A DNA stretch of 64,000 nucleotides from Diploptera punctata (GCA_030220185.1 JASPKZ010009885.1:1-64000); one strand, 5' to 3'; counted from the first letter of the stretch, positions 44,721 through 55,930 are shown. The notes: a model not told the origin generated them from the sequence alone. Program-made: numbers and translations.

Positions 44721-45029
44721 TAAGCGAATGTCTCTTGTCTTAAACGCTCATGTTGTCTCGGAGTTAGCCCCGGCATTACCTGACGCCTTCATACCGTTGT
44801 GCTGTTAAAAAAATGTAGGGCCCCCTATGTAATACAAAATTCAAATTCTCTCCAGACAAATTGTGTCTCTGTAAGGGAAGGGACACATAAAACTACATAC
44901 AAAGGGAGATATTAAACTGGGCAGAAAGTTGAAGTGTGTTATGTCGGACAGTTAAACTGGTTGTTGATAATTTATTCTGATCCGGTTTTCCATAAACATT
45001 TTATTTATATCAACTTCTCATTCTCAACT

Positions 45030-45420
45030 TGCTATCATCTCTTCAGCTAATTTGTATCCCGAAATTTTTGTTTGTACGGATCCAAATCGGCATATAGCAA
45101 TCAAGAAAAAAAGGGCCAGCAAATTCGGACCATTAGGACTGTTGGCTAACCTGAAGTTAAAGTTTCAAGATCGCTCTAGCGGCCGAAATTTTCAATTGTT
45201 CGCAACTAAACTCGGTATAGGCTTATAGGTCTATGTCATTGAAAATATATTCTCAAAAAATCAGCAAAAATCGACAATTAGGATTGGGAGATTTACCTGA
45301 AAGCCGAAAATTTAAAAATTGGTGTAGTGGAAGCGACGAAACGGCACTTAACATTTGAATAACAAAATTAAGAAATAGTTTGTTAATCTGCATTAAGAGC
45401 GGGGGATAATCTGGAACACA
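45030..45420 (+). repeat. Repeat R copy
   Basis: Contains ctctagcggccgaaattttc and caactaaactcggtatag. Diverged, AT-rich, non-coding. Confidence 0.5.
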
Positions 45421-45426
45421 GTCATT

Positions 45427-45633
45427 TTAGGTTTATATTTTACAGCCCTTCAAGCTTTTGAATACTTTGAAGCCCCATTTACAATTGCAGATTCAGTTTA
45501 TGGTTCAACCTTCTTTATAGCTACAGGCTTTCATGGTCTTCATGTAATTATTGGAACTACTTTTTTATTGACATGTTTACTTCGACACCTCTTTCTTCAC
45601 TTTTCATCCCATCACCACTTTGGATTTGAAGCA
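45427..45633 (+). pseudogene. COX3: NUMT: mitochondrial COX3 fragment
   Basis: An uninterrupted 69-codon frame reads [60 protein letters not shown] and SHHHFGFEA. This is the central part of cytochrome c oxidase subunit III (helices around the FEAPF and GFHG...HV motifs). It stops at FGFEA, where the expected AAWYWHFVDVVW does not follow. No stop or frameshift, so the transfer is fairly recent or the fragment short enough to have escaped. Surrounded by repeats, not mitochondrial sequence. Confidence 0.93.
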
Positions 45634-45734
45634 GAGTTGGCTGATAAGGGCCTAGCATTTGAAATTTGTATTCGTCAGATCCTGCTTCAAATCCCGGAGT
45701 TCACCAAATTCACTGAAGTTTTTTTTCGTGATTT

Positions 45735-45915
45735 TCTACTGATATTATCCAAATACGCAGATAGATAAAATCAGCTATAACGGTTGGGGACTCGATACGC
45801 TAACCACATGTCACCCCTATACTGGCTGAATGATTGTTTACGTATGTGATTAATATATGTAGGCCTAGATGTGAGGCCAAAAGTCGATTGCAAGGCCTGT
45901 CGCGCCATATACGTC
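45735..45915 (+). repeat. SINE-A 3' part
   Basis: ataaaatcagctataacgg, acccctatactggctgaatg, ggcctgtcgcgcc. A short tRNA-like piece precedes it (cttcaaatcccgg). Confidence 0.7.
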
Positions 45916-46082
45916 TACTAGCAGTATTACCGAATATGTTGAAATGTCGCAAAGTATAACTGAAGTAAGAAAAAAAAACGCTGTAGCGATCGCATTTTTT
46001 CCGCAACGAAACTTTATGTACGATTTAATTATGAAAAGAAGACATGTTGTACCGTATTCCGTATATCAGCAAAATCAGTAAA

Positions 46083-46800
46083 TAAGTAAAATTTGAATAG
46101 AAACTTACTGTATCATACATTATAAACATTCAATCCCCATCGAGTATGTTCCCTCCTTGTAAAAATGTGAATAAATGTCCTACTTGATAACTCACGTAAC
46201 AAAAAACAAAACTATAACTATTCAAATAACATAAAAGTTTATAAATTAATGTAACTTTTTGCTAAAAAAAACTACATTAAACATAACATTTTATTTGTAT
46301 TTTTCCACTTGAGAACACAAGAGGTTACAAATGTTATTTTCTATCGGTGTTTACGTCTCACAAGCAGGAAATATGGGAATGAAAGAGGGGTATGAAAAAT
46401 GGAGGGAAACCACAAGGATTGTGCCCATTGAAATGAGTTGTAATTATTAGATGCGAGGACTGTGTAAATAGTAAAATTTGAATAGAAACTTACTGTATCA
46501 TAAAATTTAATCTTCCCTCCTTGTAAAAATGTGAATAAATGTCCTACTTGATAACTCACGTAACAAAAAACAAAACGATAACTATTCAAATAACATAAAA
46601 GTTTATAAATTAATGTAACTTTTTGTTCAAAAAACTGTATTAAACATAACATTTTATTTGTCGTTTTTCCACTTGAGAACACAAGAGGTTACAAATGTTA
46701 TTTTCTATCGATGTTTACGTCTCACAAGCAGAGCATATGGGAATGAAAGAGGGGTATGAAAAATGGAGGGAAACCACAAGGATTTGTGCCCATTGAAATG
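46083..46800 (+). repeat. Local tandem duplication, two units of ~380 bp
   Basis: Unit 1 about 46083-46465, unit 2 about 46466-46800. They share aatttgaatagaaacttact, ttgtaaaaatgtgaataaat, caagaggttacaaatgttat and the LINE-A piece gaatgaaagaggggtatgaa. Unit 2 lacks about 20 bp near its start. Confidence 0.85.
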
Positions 46801-47065
46801 AGGTGGGAGAATAACATTAACGATAATTTGATACAGTGAATTACGGGAAAACATTAGCTCAGGATTGGAATGCGTGGAGAGCTTATGTCTATAGTGTCAG
46901 TCAGTTAGTTTAGCTAGTTACTTAGACTACGATGAACAGAAACTTGTAGGAAAACCACAGGAAAAGCGTTCAGCAGAATAAGGTGGGAAAACAGTATTAA
47001 CCATGATGCTCTTCGATTATACAGGGGATTATTGGAAAGTATTAGCTCAGGATAGGCCGGATTCG
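46801..47065 (+). repeat. LINE-A 3' fragments
   Basis: Two pieces: 46801-46905 (gtgggagaataacattaacg to agagcttatgtc) and 46920-47065 (gaaacttgtaggaaaaccac to ttagctcaggatagg). Confidence 0.7.
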
Positions 47066-47219
47066 ATTCTGGCATTAAGTCATTAAACAATGAACTCTCT
47101 GTTGCAACAATCATATTTCCATATTTTCCATAGACTTATGGTGTTTTGAAAAACACAAACTTTAGTTATTTAAAGATAAGAGCAAAAATGTTTAAGCGTC
47201 TAAAACTGCATTTACTTTA

Positions 47220-47590
47220 AAAAGTCCGTCACGAAGAATCTTGTAAACTATGAGAATTCCTCAGCAAGTTGAATATATGTAGATTTTGTTGACATGTATT
47301 TATTTTGTTAATTAAATTATTCGGTTTTGTAGCGAGAAAAAAATATGGTGACCACAAGAGTGATTATTTAAATTTCGGGTTTCAAGTAAACCCCCACTCC
47401 TAATTATCGGATATTGCTTTTTTTTTCAGAGTACTTTTCTCGTTTTATTTCAGTAGCATGTAATGGGTTTCGTTCCAAAAATTCTAAAATTGCATCCACC
47501 AGAGCGATTTTTAAATGTTTGCATCAGACAAAGTCTTCACTCTTAATTATCCAATTTTGCTGGTTAAGGAACTCGACCTTACTTTACTTA
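47220..47590 (+). repeat. Repeat R, full copy
   Basis: Collinear with 63500-63885: gagaattcctcagcaagttg, then aaacccccactcctaattat, tctcgttttatttcagta, gggtttcgttcc, gagcgatttttaaatg, ccaattttgctggttaa. No ORF or terminal inverted repeats found. Confidence 0.65.
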
Positions 47591-47636
47591 ATTGATTCAT
47601 ATATGCCAAGTTTATATATATATATATATATATGCC

Positions 47637-47987
47637 TATCCACCGCTGTGGTTTCGAGGTGAGCGTGTTGCCTTGTCACGCAGCGGGCCCGGGTTCGATA
47701 CCCGGTCGGGGCAGTTTTTTCGGGTGAGGTTTCTATCGGGGTTTTTCCTCACCTGTAAGACAAATGTCAGGAAAACTTTAAGGCCCAAACGGTCCCCGAA
47801 ATCATATGGCTATCATCATCATCATCATCCTTATCATTATCATCATCATGATCGTCATCCTTCACCGGTGTGGAAAGCAACGGGAAGCTACCACACCTAC
47901 AATTCCCTAGTAAAGCTGCAAGCTTAGCATGAAAATGCTATGATTGCAGTGAAGGACCTGCCTTCGGGCAGAATTACTATGGATGGA
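47637..47987 (+). repeat. SINE-C, full-length, between TA runs
   Basis: Preceded by (TA)n at 47612-47634, ending ggatggatatatatata. Confidence 0.88.
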
Positions 47988-47998
47988 TATATATATAT

Positions 47999-48245
47999 AA
48001 TCCTGGGCGAGGTTTTTTGGAGTTTTTCCTCACCTATAAGACAAATGTCAGGAAGCTTAGGACCCAAAGGTCCCCGAAAAAAATCCGGCCATCATCATCA
48101 TCATCATCATCATCGTCCTTATCATTATGATCATCATCATCCTTCACAGGTGTAGAAAGCATCGGGAAGCTACCACGCCTATAATTCCCTAGAAAAGCTG
48201 CAAAGCATAGCATGAAAATGCTATGATTGCAGTGAAAGACCTGTC
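47999..48245 (+). repeat. SINE-C lacking its head
   Basis: Starts at tcctgggcgaggttttttgg within the body and runs to the end. It directly follows the previous copy after the TA run, as if two SINE-C copies recombined through it. Confidence 0.8.
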
Positions 48246-48347
48246 CTCTCTCGATATCTACTAGGTAGGACAGTTGAAGATTTGTAAAAGTTTCAAGAAT
48301 ATTTTCATGAGAAGAGCCTCAGTAGCTACATTACTTTGGAATTTCTT

Positions 48348-48485
48348 CTTATTCTTCTTCTTCACTTCACGGGCTAGGCAAATTGCCTCTTCCACCTCAC
48401 AGTTGTTCTGTCCATCTTTTCACTGGCCTTCCTACATTCCTTGAACCTTTTGGCTTGTAGTTAAATATTGCCTTTGGAATTTGCT
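48348..48485 (-). pseudogene. LINE-C 3' end
   Basis: Inverse of the LINE-C end: the TTC tract is the inverse GAA tail, then cttcacgggctaggcaaatt and cacagttgttctgtccatct. Confidence 0.8.
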
Positions 48486-48855
48486 AAAAGCACTAAGGTT
48501 GATGATTGGACATGATATCGTTGTGTTGCTAATAAAATGATTTGTGGGCAGACAACACAACAGCACAACCTTGGATACAAACCCACATCCCAACGGGTCT
48601 CCACAGCGTTTGGAGATGAAGGGTTCAAATCAAAACTTAACTTTATATGTGTTTTGTAGCTCAGTTCCACGTAAATGTAATTGTTGTGGTATTATGCAAT
48701 GTTTTGTCGATTGATTCCTGAATTATCACTTATTAGCTAATTTCAGAGGAATCAGGCTATTGAGTTTGTTTTCAAGAAAATATTTTTGAAAACAATTGTA
48801 CAGATCTTCGCCGATCCTATCCAGTAGACACCGAAAATGATCATCAGATCATCAC
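48486..48855. other. Unassigned sequence
   Basis: Non-coding; no repeat recognised. Confidence 0.45.
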
Positions 48856-48858
48856 AAT

Positions 48859-48901
<43 letters not shown>

Positions 48902-48907
48902 CTTCAT

Positions 48908-49228
48908 AGCGCGACAGACCTAGAAGGCCTTTGACTTACCAGACGGCTGATGGCCTCGCATCCACACGCGATAATCACAGAGATGGACGATCATCTAACC
49001 AGAATAGGGGTGGTATGTTGAGTCCTCCAGACGTTATAGCTGGTTTTCTGAACCTGGAGCAGCTATTTATTGTAGCGTTTAAAATTATTCACGGTGCTGG
49101 GTGGGCACCGGTCTATACTGGCTGCAGTTCCATGTTAAAAATGTTCCTCCATGGGGATTTGATCCATCCCAAGTCCCGTAGTTCTGCAGTTAGGCATCAT
49201 GTCTTAAACCGCTCGGTTAAGGCGCGGG

Positions 49229-49230
<2 letters not shown>
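48908..49230 (-). repeat. SINE-A, inverted, with microsatellites at both ends
   Basis: Head at the right (ccgctcggttaaggcgcggg inverse), core ttcctccatggggatttgat. (TA)n lies at 48862-48900 on the left and (AC)n(TA)n at 49230-49282 on the right. Confidence 0.8.
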
Positions 49231-49288
<58 letters not shown>

Positions 49289-49312
49289 GTAGATTATCGC
49301 GGATATAAGTAT

Positions 49313-49416
49313 GATTAAGAAAGCTTTCTTGGATTCAAGGTTGGTCTATGACCACTGATTCAGTAGCCAGAGGCCAACCTTGAATCCATGGCACAGAAAA
49401 CCCAAGAAAGCTTTCT

Positions 49417-49420
<4 letters not shown>
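49313..49420. repeat. Hairpin between two TA arrays
   Basis: aagaaagctttcttggattc and aaggttggtc are mirrored by ggccaaccttgaatcc and aagaaagctttctta. The element has TA arrays at 49243-49282 and 49419-49466. Confidence 0.75.
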
Positions 49421-49465
<45 letters not shown>

Positions 49466-49467
<2 letters not shown>

Positions 49468-49580
49468 CCATAGTAATTCTGCCCGAGGGCAGATCTTTCA
49501 CTGCAATCATAGCGTTTTCATGCTATGCTTTGCAGCTTTACTAGGGAATTATAGGTGTGGTAGCTTACAGTTGCTTTCCA
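49466..49580 (-). repeat. SINE-C 3' end
   Basis: Inverse of the SINE-C 3' end (ccatagtaattctgcccgag), abutting the TA array, which lies at its 3' side. Confidence 0.8.
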
Positions 49581-49639
49581 ATCTATATACAATAGGCCTA
49601 TGTATGTATGTATATGTGTGTGTGGGGGGGGTGTTGTGT

Positions 49640-50140
49640 TGTGTTAACGTTCTAGCGGTCGCAGTTTTTGTTTTACGGAACCAAACTCGGCATATAGTAT
49701 ATAACAATAAATGAAAAAAGAAATGAAGAATTACTTGTGGCTTGTTTCTTGTGTTTTGACGGTTTATTTATCAACGAACCCTCGAAAGGGGACCCTGAAA
49801 CTCCGAACTCCCTCTGCAAAGCACAAACAGTAAAATCTTATATTAATCTTAATGGTCATTTGGCTGCAATAAGAATAATAAATAAAATAAATGAAAAAAA
49901 TATAAGATGGTATTCTTTAACCAGCAAAATTGATCATTAGGAATAGGAAGTCACTTAGCTGCCGCAGTTTTAGATTTTTTTTTTTGCAATCAAACTCAGT
50001 ATTTTATATTGAAATAGAACGAAAAAACTACTCGAAATCGGTCCATTGTTATAAATGAGAATGTATGTGAAGCGCGAAATATTATAAAATTGTCTAGTAG
50101 CCGCCACGTTTGAATTGTCGCAATGTTTCTGTACACCATA
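49640..50140 (+). repeat. Repeat R, one or two diverged copies
   Basis: tctagcggtcgcagtttttg and ccaaactcggcatatag; a second similar stretch starts near 49960 (gctgccgcagtttt, caaactcagtat). Confidence 0.5.
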
Positions 50141-50359
50141 TAATACTCCGTACATAATTAACCCTTAAAATGGCAATGTGTCCTGATACATTGATCCAAT
50201 TTATTTAATATTTTTTATAAAGCAACGAAAAATGAATTAGTTGAAATTATTTAAATTTGTGTGAAATTATACAATATGAATAACTTACGTTTTTGCGCGA
50301 TAGCGCGTTTTGTCGTACTTACAGCAATGGCGACCATGATTGAAAATTAAATTTACTAC

Positions 50360-50790
50360 ATTTCGGGGTTGCCAACCTAAATAACGCGTGTGGGAAGTAA
50401 AATCACTGCCCTTTATGTATACTACATGCAATGTGCGTACAAAATATCCAAATATCCAAAAGGAAGTGTTAATATACATTATACGAAACAAATCACTGCA
50501 TTTTAAAATAAGTATACTTTATTTGAAACAATAAAACAATAAATACGTACTTGCTGCCATGTTATCACTAATTGGTCTCACGACCTCCTATATTTTTTCA
50601 ACTAATAAACATTGCCCACACTGTTAACGTTAGTCAATTGTTTATAATGAACGCAAATATTTCCAACAAAGATGTTATTATTTTACTCTTATTTATTATT
50701 TTGAAAACACCATCGCGCAAAAAAAAATAATGTTAATATACATTATACGAAACAAATCACTGCATTTTACAACCTCGCATCGTAATATAC
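50360..50790 (+). repeat. Repeat H, copy 1
   Basis: About 400 bp shared with 55525-55930 in the same orientation: gtgttaatatacattata, aacaataaaacaataaatac, tttccaacaaagatgttatt, ccatcgcgcaaaaaaa. Copy 1 then repeats ttaatatacattatacgaaa internally. No ORF. Confidence 0.75.
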
Positions 50791-50904
50791 TATTTTGCAT
50801 GGTTGGTTTGTTTTCTCTGCAGTCAGTCACATATCAATGAGTTAACATAAGAAATTGAAATTATACTTATAGTTTATATAGGCCTATAAATATATAGGCT
50901 ATAT

Positions 50905-51098
50905 ACATTGGCTATTAGGAATCGGACAATGTCAAAGACATTAATCAAACGATGATCTATCTATCTATCTATCTATCTATAGAATCGGACAATGTCAAAG
51001 ACATTAATCAACCGATGATCTATCTATCTATCTATCTATCTATAGATAGATCATCGGTTGATTAATGTCTTTGACATTGTCCGATTCCTAATAGCCAA
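50905..51098. repeat. GATA/TATC palindrome
   Basis: The unit gaatcggacaatgtcaaaga...gatgatctatctat occurs twice forward (from 50918 and 50981) and once inverted (51040-51095). The inversion point lies in the tetranucleotide run (ctatctatagatag). Confidence 0.85.
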
Positions 51099-51099
51099 T

Positions 51100-51480
51100 T
51101 TTGTCAGTCCATCCAATCTCCTGGTTGTAGATGTTTCTCCTTCATGTATAAACATATTCCCTGACTCCAGGAGGTTTTAGGTCTTCCTCTGCCTCGTCTT
51201 CCCTCAGGTTTCCATTCCAAAACAGATTTTGGTAGTCGATCCTCTTCCATTCGCTAGACATATCCGTACCATCTTAATTGCTGAATTTTAATATAATCTA
51301 AAATAGTATCTTCAATCTTCATTTTCTCCCTTATAACTGAATTCCTAATTTTTTCTCTTCTTGAAATTCTTGCTGCCCTTCGTATAAAGTCCATTTCCGT
51401 TGCCAAAAGATACTTATTTGTTTTTGTTGTTAATGGCCAAAGTTTTGCTCCCTAAGTAATGATGCTTTTAACAATTGTAT
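51100..51480 (-). pseudogene. LINE-B-like 3' region, decayed
   Basis: Inverse contains the pattern of HxxRMSSEWKR and a GKPEGRRGRG-like block; several stops. Adjoins the GATA palindrome. Confidence 0.6.
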
Positions 51481-51494
51481 GATATATATATTAC

Positions 51495-51640
51495 AAACAA
51501 AAACTGCATCACGCAGGAACTGTGCTAAGCGAATTCCTCACCAAGTCGAATTTATGGTTCTATTTTGCTGGTTTATGCAATATAATATAGGAATTCGCTT
51601 AGTTTACACAGTTCCTGCGTAATAGAGTTTTTACTTTAAC
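51495..51640. repeat. Inverted Repeat-R end
   Basis: cgcaggaactgtgctaagcg and its inverse cgcttagtttacacagttcc surround the R motif attcctcaccaagtcgaatt. Confidence 0.7.
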
Positions 51641-51942
51641 ATAACTAGTTAAGTTTGCTATGGTTTATATAAAACATAATTTTTTCGAACGTAAAAATTG
51701 AATTGTATTCTTTATTCAAAATATTGCAGGTATACACTGGTAAGATAGATTTTTGTATTCTATGATGTGTAGTTGTAGTTAAAATTTATTTTTTGTTATT
51801 ATTACAGAAGATGAGAAATCTGCATTTAAATATAGGTAAGTGATGGCCAGACCTCAATTATCAAAAAAGAAATAGCCTACATGATTTAAGATATCTAAAA
51901 TTATTTATATGTTAAGAATGGTCCTTATTTAGATTAAAAAAA

Positions 51943-52165
51943 GGTAAAGTGATCCCACTACAGACCATAGGATACCCTTGGGATAGTAGGAGGTTAAGGC
52001 TTCCATAATCGACACTTGATATCAGCCGGGTTGTCAACCCTGCGTGACGGCCTTTACCCCCAGAACAAGCATCTGGTACTCATTTCCGTTAGAGACTGAA
52101 TCGACCTCAGGGAATTGGTGCCACCAGAAGATTTTGGGTCAGTTTAAAAATCCCGACGAGGGGTG
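51943..52165 (-). repeat. SINE-D 3' part
   Basis: gtaaagtgatcccactacag, atcgacacttgatatcagcc, cagaacaagcatctggtact. The promoter part at the right is missing. Confidence 0.75.
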
Positions 52166-52559
52166 GAATTAAAATGTCGTCTGATTTCAGCGTACATTTT
52201 ATATTTTTTCCCCTTTTGATCCAATTTGATTACAATAAATTAACATAATCCGTGCCGCATGGACCTCAATTTATAAATAAGGCATTTAAAAAAAATAGGC
52301 TACTTACATCAAAGTATTTTTATTTATTTTCCATTGTCTTAAAAAATAAATAAATCAATACATATCTTCAAACACAGTTATTTTAATTAAATTGACTGTT
52401 AACATCGTAAATCTTTACTATTACATAACAATATTACGCGCCTATTCTAGCCAAATGCGGCACGGGTTTGTCATCTTAAATATCAACAAAATATATTTTT
52501 AATTAGTTCTTGCAACCAAAGGAAAAAAAATAGAGGGTCTGCTGAATTAAATGCGAAAA
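52166..52559. other. Unassigned, possible small TIR element
   Basis: ccgtgccgcat at 52251 and its inverse atgcggcacgg at 52456 are about 215 bp apart; otherwise nothing. Confidence 0.4.
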
Positions 52560-52679
52560 GTCGAAAATAGCTAAAGACCATCCTTATCTTGTACTTCTTG
52601 ACAAATTCCCAAGAAAAATACTAGAAGGGATCCCACTTGGTAGAAGAAGAAGAGAACAGCCAAAAATAACGTTTTTCAT

Positions 52680-52955
52680 GGTGTTTTAATGCAGACATGA
52701 GTTCCTGAGATACGTAGCTGGATATACCTTACAAGATAAAATAAATAGCTAAGATATTAGTAATGAGCTTAACGTATTCAGCTTAACAGAAGAATCATAT
52801 AAAAATCGGTTCGACCACATTCAAAGAATGTATAACAAAACAGTTAATTATATTTAAGCCAGAAGGGGTATAGATGTGTATGACGGCCAAGAGCACGATA
52901 GAGAGATCAGTTTTCTGCATGAAGCCAGAACAAACGTTTTGCAGTACAATCCGTG
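52680..52955 (+). pseudogene. LINE-B C-terminal region, decayed
   Basis: EFLRYVAGYTLQDK, then FDHIQRM-type sequence and AEGVxMxGQEHDR, ending before a GAT-type tail (gaagatgatgg). Many frame breaks. Confidence 0.6.
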
Positions 52956-53069
52956 AAGATGATGGTGTTTTATGAGGGAAGAGGTTGACTGATAGAGATT
53001 TGAATGACAGATATAGGGAGGAGGACAGCAGATTAATTGGGCGTAGGAAGATGTGATATCTGCTATATA

Positions 53070-53646
53070 CAGAGTGTAACTAAATTCCCATTCTCAGACT
53101 TTGAGGACGTGCAGTGGAGACCAAGGCAGTTACGTTTAGCACAGAAACTCGTGTCCGGAAACGTAGCATTTTCCTGCTACTCGCAAAATATACAACACAC
53201 ATTGCTCTCTCATACGCCTGCTGTTTGTGGTCTGGGTCTAGAAGAAGGGCTCGATATAATGGCCACCTTCATCAACTCAGATAGCGTCTACGGTATATAC
53301 GTATCATGTTCTGATACACACGATCACCAACCCTTGGTCCTGCAACATCCGCCGCAGCCATTAACCCGCGCCAGTAAGTCTTCCTCGGATACCACAGGGG
53401 TTCCTTAAATAAGGGATTTCATATGACTCTACAGGTTTTCTAGCGGGGTCAAGTTGGGGAGAACGTGCAATGTCTTTGGCACCGAAAATGCGGGGAGAGT
53501 TGATCATGTGTTGTGGTATTTTGCGTGTGTGTAGCGAGAAGAAAACGGTATTTTTCCGGACGTGAGTTTCTATGTTTAAACGTAACAATCTAGGTCCCCA
53601 CTACACGTCCTCAAAGTCTGTAATATGGGAATTTAGTTACGCCCTG
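53070..53646. mobile_element. mariner-type non-autonomous element
   Basis: TA at 53068-53069 and 53647-53648. Terminal inverted repeats of about 50 bp: cagagtgtaactaaattccc at the left and the inverse of gggaatttagttacgccctg at the right. The minus-strand interior reads RSPQLDPARKP and, shifted, the end of a mariner-like DDE region, so this is a deleted copy. Confidence 0.75.
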
Positions 53647-53685
53647 TATAAAGTTAACTGTACGCTTAATTAGCACATTTTTAAA

Positions 53686-53757
<72 letters not shown>

Positions 53758-53766
53758 GTGTGTGTG
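53686..53766. repeat. TA/TG compound microsatellite
   Basis: (TA)n then (TG)n with a cgcgcg interruption. Confidence 0.95.
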
Positions 53767-53770
53767 ACAT

Positions 53771-53882
53771 GATAAGAAAAATAAATGCGTGGACGGGGTT
53801 TTAACCAGAACCTCTGGATTGATACTCCAGTGCGCTACCAATTACGCTACCAAGCAAATCTAGTACAGACATTTATTTTTTA
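53771..53882 (-). mobile_element. tRNA-cored element, copy 2
   Basis: On the minus strand the core has gcttggtagcgtaattggta, a five-pair anticodon stem (ctgga/tccag) with a seven-base loop, and a B-box ggttaaaaccccg. Bracketed by aaaaataaatg and catttattttt. Its 3' side (tcatgtcaca) runs into the microsatellite as in copy 1. Confidence 0.7.
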
Positions 53883-54516
53883 ATATATATTCTCTATTAC
53901 GAGAGGAAGCGGGAACTCGGTCTCCACTGCCATCTAGTAACCCCTATAACAAGTAAGCAAATTAAAGAGAATATTTTTACTTTATAGCAGTGACGTTTCT
54001 TAATTTCGAAGTTATTCTCTTCTCTTCACAACCATCTCCCGTTAACTTTGTGGCCGTTTTATAAAGTTTACAGTACGTGATATTATAATGAGGCAAAAGA
54101 TAAAATAAGATCGGAAAGAACTGATATGAGACATTTAGTGTTAAATAAAAATATATTGCTGTATCTTTTTTTCACAATAGTTTTCCGTTAACGAGGAAAT
54201 AAAGCCAGGGACAGCTGTGTTTCTTTCGGTTGATTAATGGCTGACACTTGATTGAACAAATGTAAATATCCACGGCTTGTGTCTGTCTCCACCAGAATTG
54301 GGTCGCATCATTCTTTTGTTTGTTCACACCAATTAAATACTTTGACAGCAATCACGTGACACATTATTGTTGAAACCAACATTTCACATTTAATATCAGT
54401 CATCATGGACACAAACTGCAACATATTCAGATGTTAGCGGTGCGGGGGCAGGAAGTATCAAATTGTATTATTCATTAAAAAAACATATTATGTTAATGTA
54501 GTTAAAATAAACAATG

Positions 54517-54519
<3 letters not shown>
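53883..54519. other. Unassigned sequence
   Basis: Non-coding, ending in a TA run at 54520-54548. Confidence 0.5.
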
Positions 54520-54551
<32 letters not shown>

Positions 54552-54559
54552 ATACCTTA

Positions 54560-54720
54560 ATTCAACGTCACCCGTGTTGGTACTTTTACATGCCCCACGC
54601 CATCCAGGCCTCATAGGAACACGACCTGACGTGAGAGGATTTGAAACTCTGGATCACACACATACTTTTTGACCACACAAGGATATGGTTCAGCTCAGGC
54701 CATGTCCTAAACAACACGAA
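54560..54720 (-). repeat. tRNA-like SINE fragment
   Basis: Minus-strand B-box-like gagtttcaaatcctc; body unlike the other families. Confidence 0.4.
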
Positions 54721-54789
54721 CATTTAAGACAAGACACGCCTATTCACTAATACATTCATACTAATCAAGGTGAATCATCAACAATAACC

Positions 54790-55515
54790 ATCAGGGTAGG
54801 GCATTGGCCTGTTCCGCTTCAGGATAGAAATTGGTCCCTCCATCGCTTCTTAGGATGTCCTGGGTCTCTTCACCCTGTGGGTCTGTAGTTAAATAGCTTC
54901 AGAGGTAGTCTATTGTTTGGCATTCTAAGGAGATGTTCACGCCAGTTATGTTGGTATACTTCGATGCTTTCAGTTATTGCTGGTGTGTTGAGTGCTTTGA
55001 GGATATCTTCATTACGCATGTGGTCATAAAGTGTATAAACAGCTAAAGGTCTCAATAACTTCATTTCTGCAGCTACTATCCTATTTAATTTGCCTGCAGT
55101 AAGAGTCCAGGTTTCAGAGTCATAAAGTAGAGTTGGAAGAGATATTGTTTATAAAGTTTTAGAATTGTATCTGGGCATACTTTTCGGAGAAAAGTGTTTT
55201 TATTATTCCTATGTTTTTGGAATTTGATCAGTTTTATGTCTATGTCTTTACATATGTCGTAGGAAAGGTTACACCCAAGATAAGTAAAGTTATTAACTTG
55301 TTCTATTTATTATATTGTTGTTAATAACAATTTCAGTTCGATTCGGTATTTTTCCTTGAAATGCCATAGTTTTTGTCTTACCGAAATTTGTAAATTATAA
55401 TCTTGGGTTATATTTGGCAATCTATGTACTGCTCTCTGTAGGTGATATTCAGAAATAGCCAATATTACTTCATCATCATACATTAATGTGTTGAGGGGTC
55501 GGCTATCAATCATAA
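54790..55515 (-). pseudogene. LINE-B with RT motif
   Basis: Contains the RT palm motif region (LNTLMYDDEVILAISE, equivalent to YADD), then a broken middle, then EMKLLRPLAVYTLYDHMRNE, DILKALNTPAITESIEVY and HNWREHLLRMPNNRLPLKLF. One of only two LINE copies here that reach back to the catalytic motif; the first Asp-equivalent is altered (YDDE). Confidence 0.8.
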
Positions 55516-55524
55516 GTTCAGCTT

Positions 55525-55930
55525 TCTACATTTCGCGGTTCCAACGTAAAGAACTATACTGTAATATTACATATTACAAACCACGTGCGGGAAGTAAAAA
55601 CCATTGCCCCCTATGTATACTACGTACAATGTATATATAAAAATATGTCGAAAAGGTAGTGTTAATATACATTATATGAAACAAATCGCTGCATTTTAAA
55701 TTAACTGAACTTTATTTGAAACAATATAAAACAATAAATACGCACTTGCCGCCATTTTATCACTGATTGGTATCACGGTCTCCTGTAGTTTCAACTAATA
55801 AACATTTCCCACACTGTTAACTTCAGTCAGTTGTTTATAATAAACGCAAATATTTCCAACAAAGATGTTATTATTTTACTATTATTTATTATTTTGAAAA
55901 CGCCATCGCGCAAAAAAAGTAATGTAGAAC
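55525..55930 (+). repeat. Repeat H, copy 2
   Basis: Same orientation as 50360-50790. At the right it passes straight into the foldback unit at 56042-56415, whereas copy 1 diverges after the caaaaaaaa run and then rejoins at acctcgcatcgtaata. Confidence 0.75.

Noticed and set aside
50940..51045. CRISPR-like direct repeats
   Set aside because: Only two forward units plus one inverted, with tetranucleotide runs; eukaryotic microsatellite palindrome.
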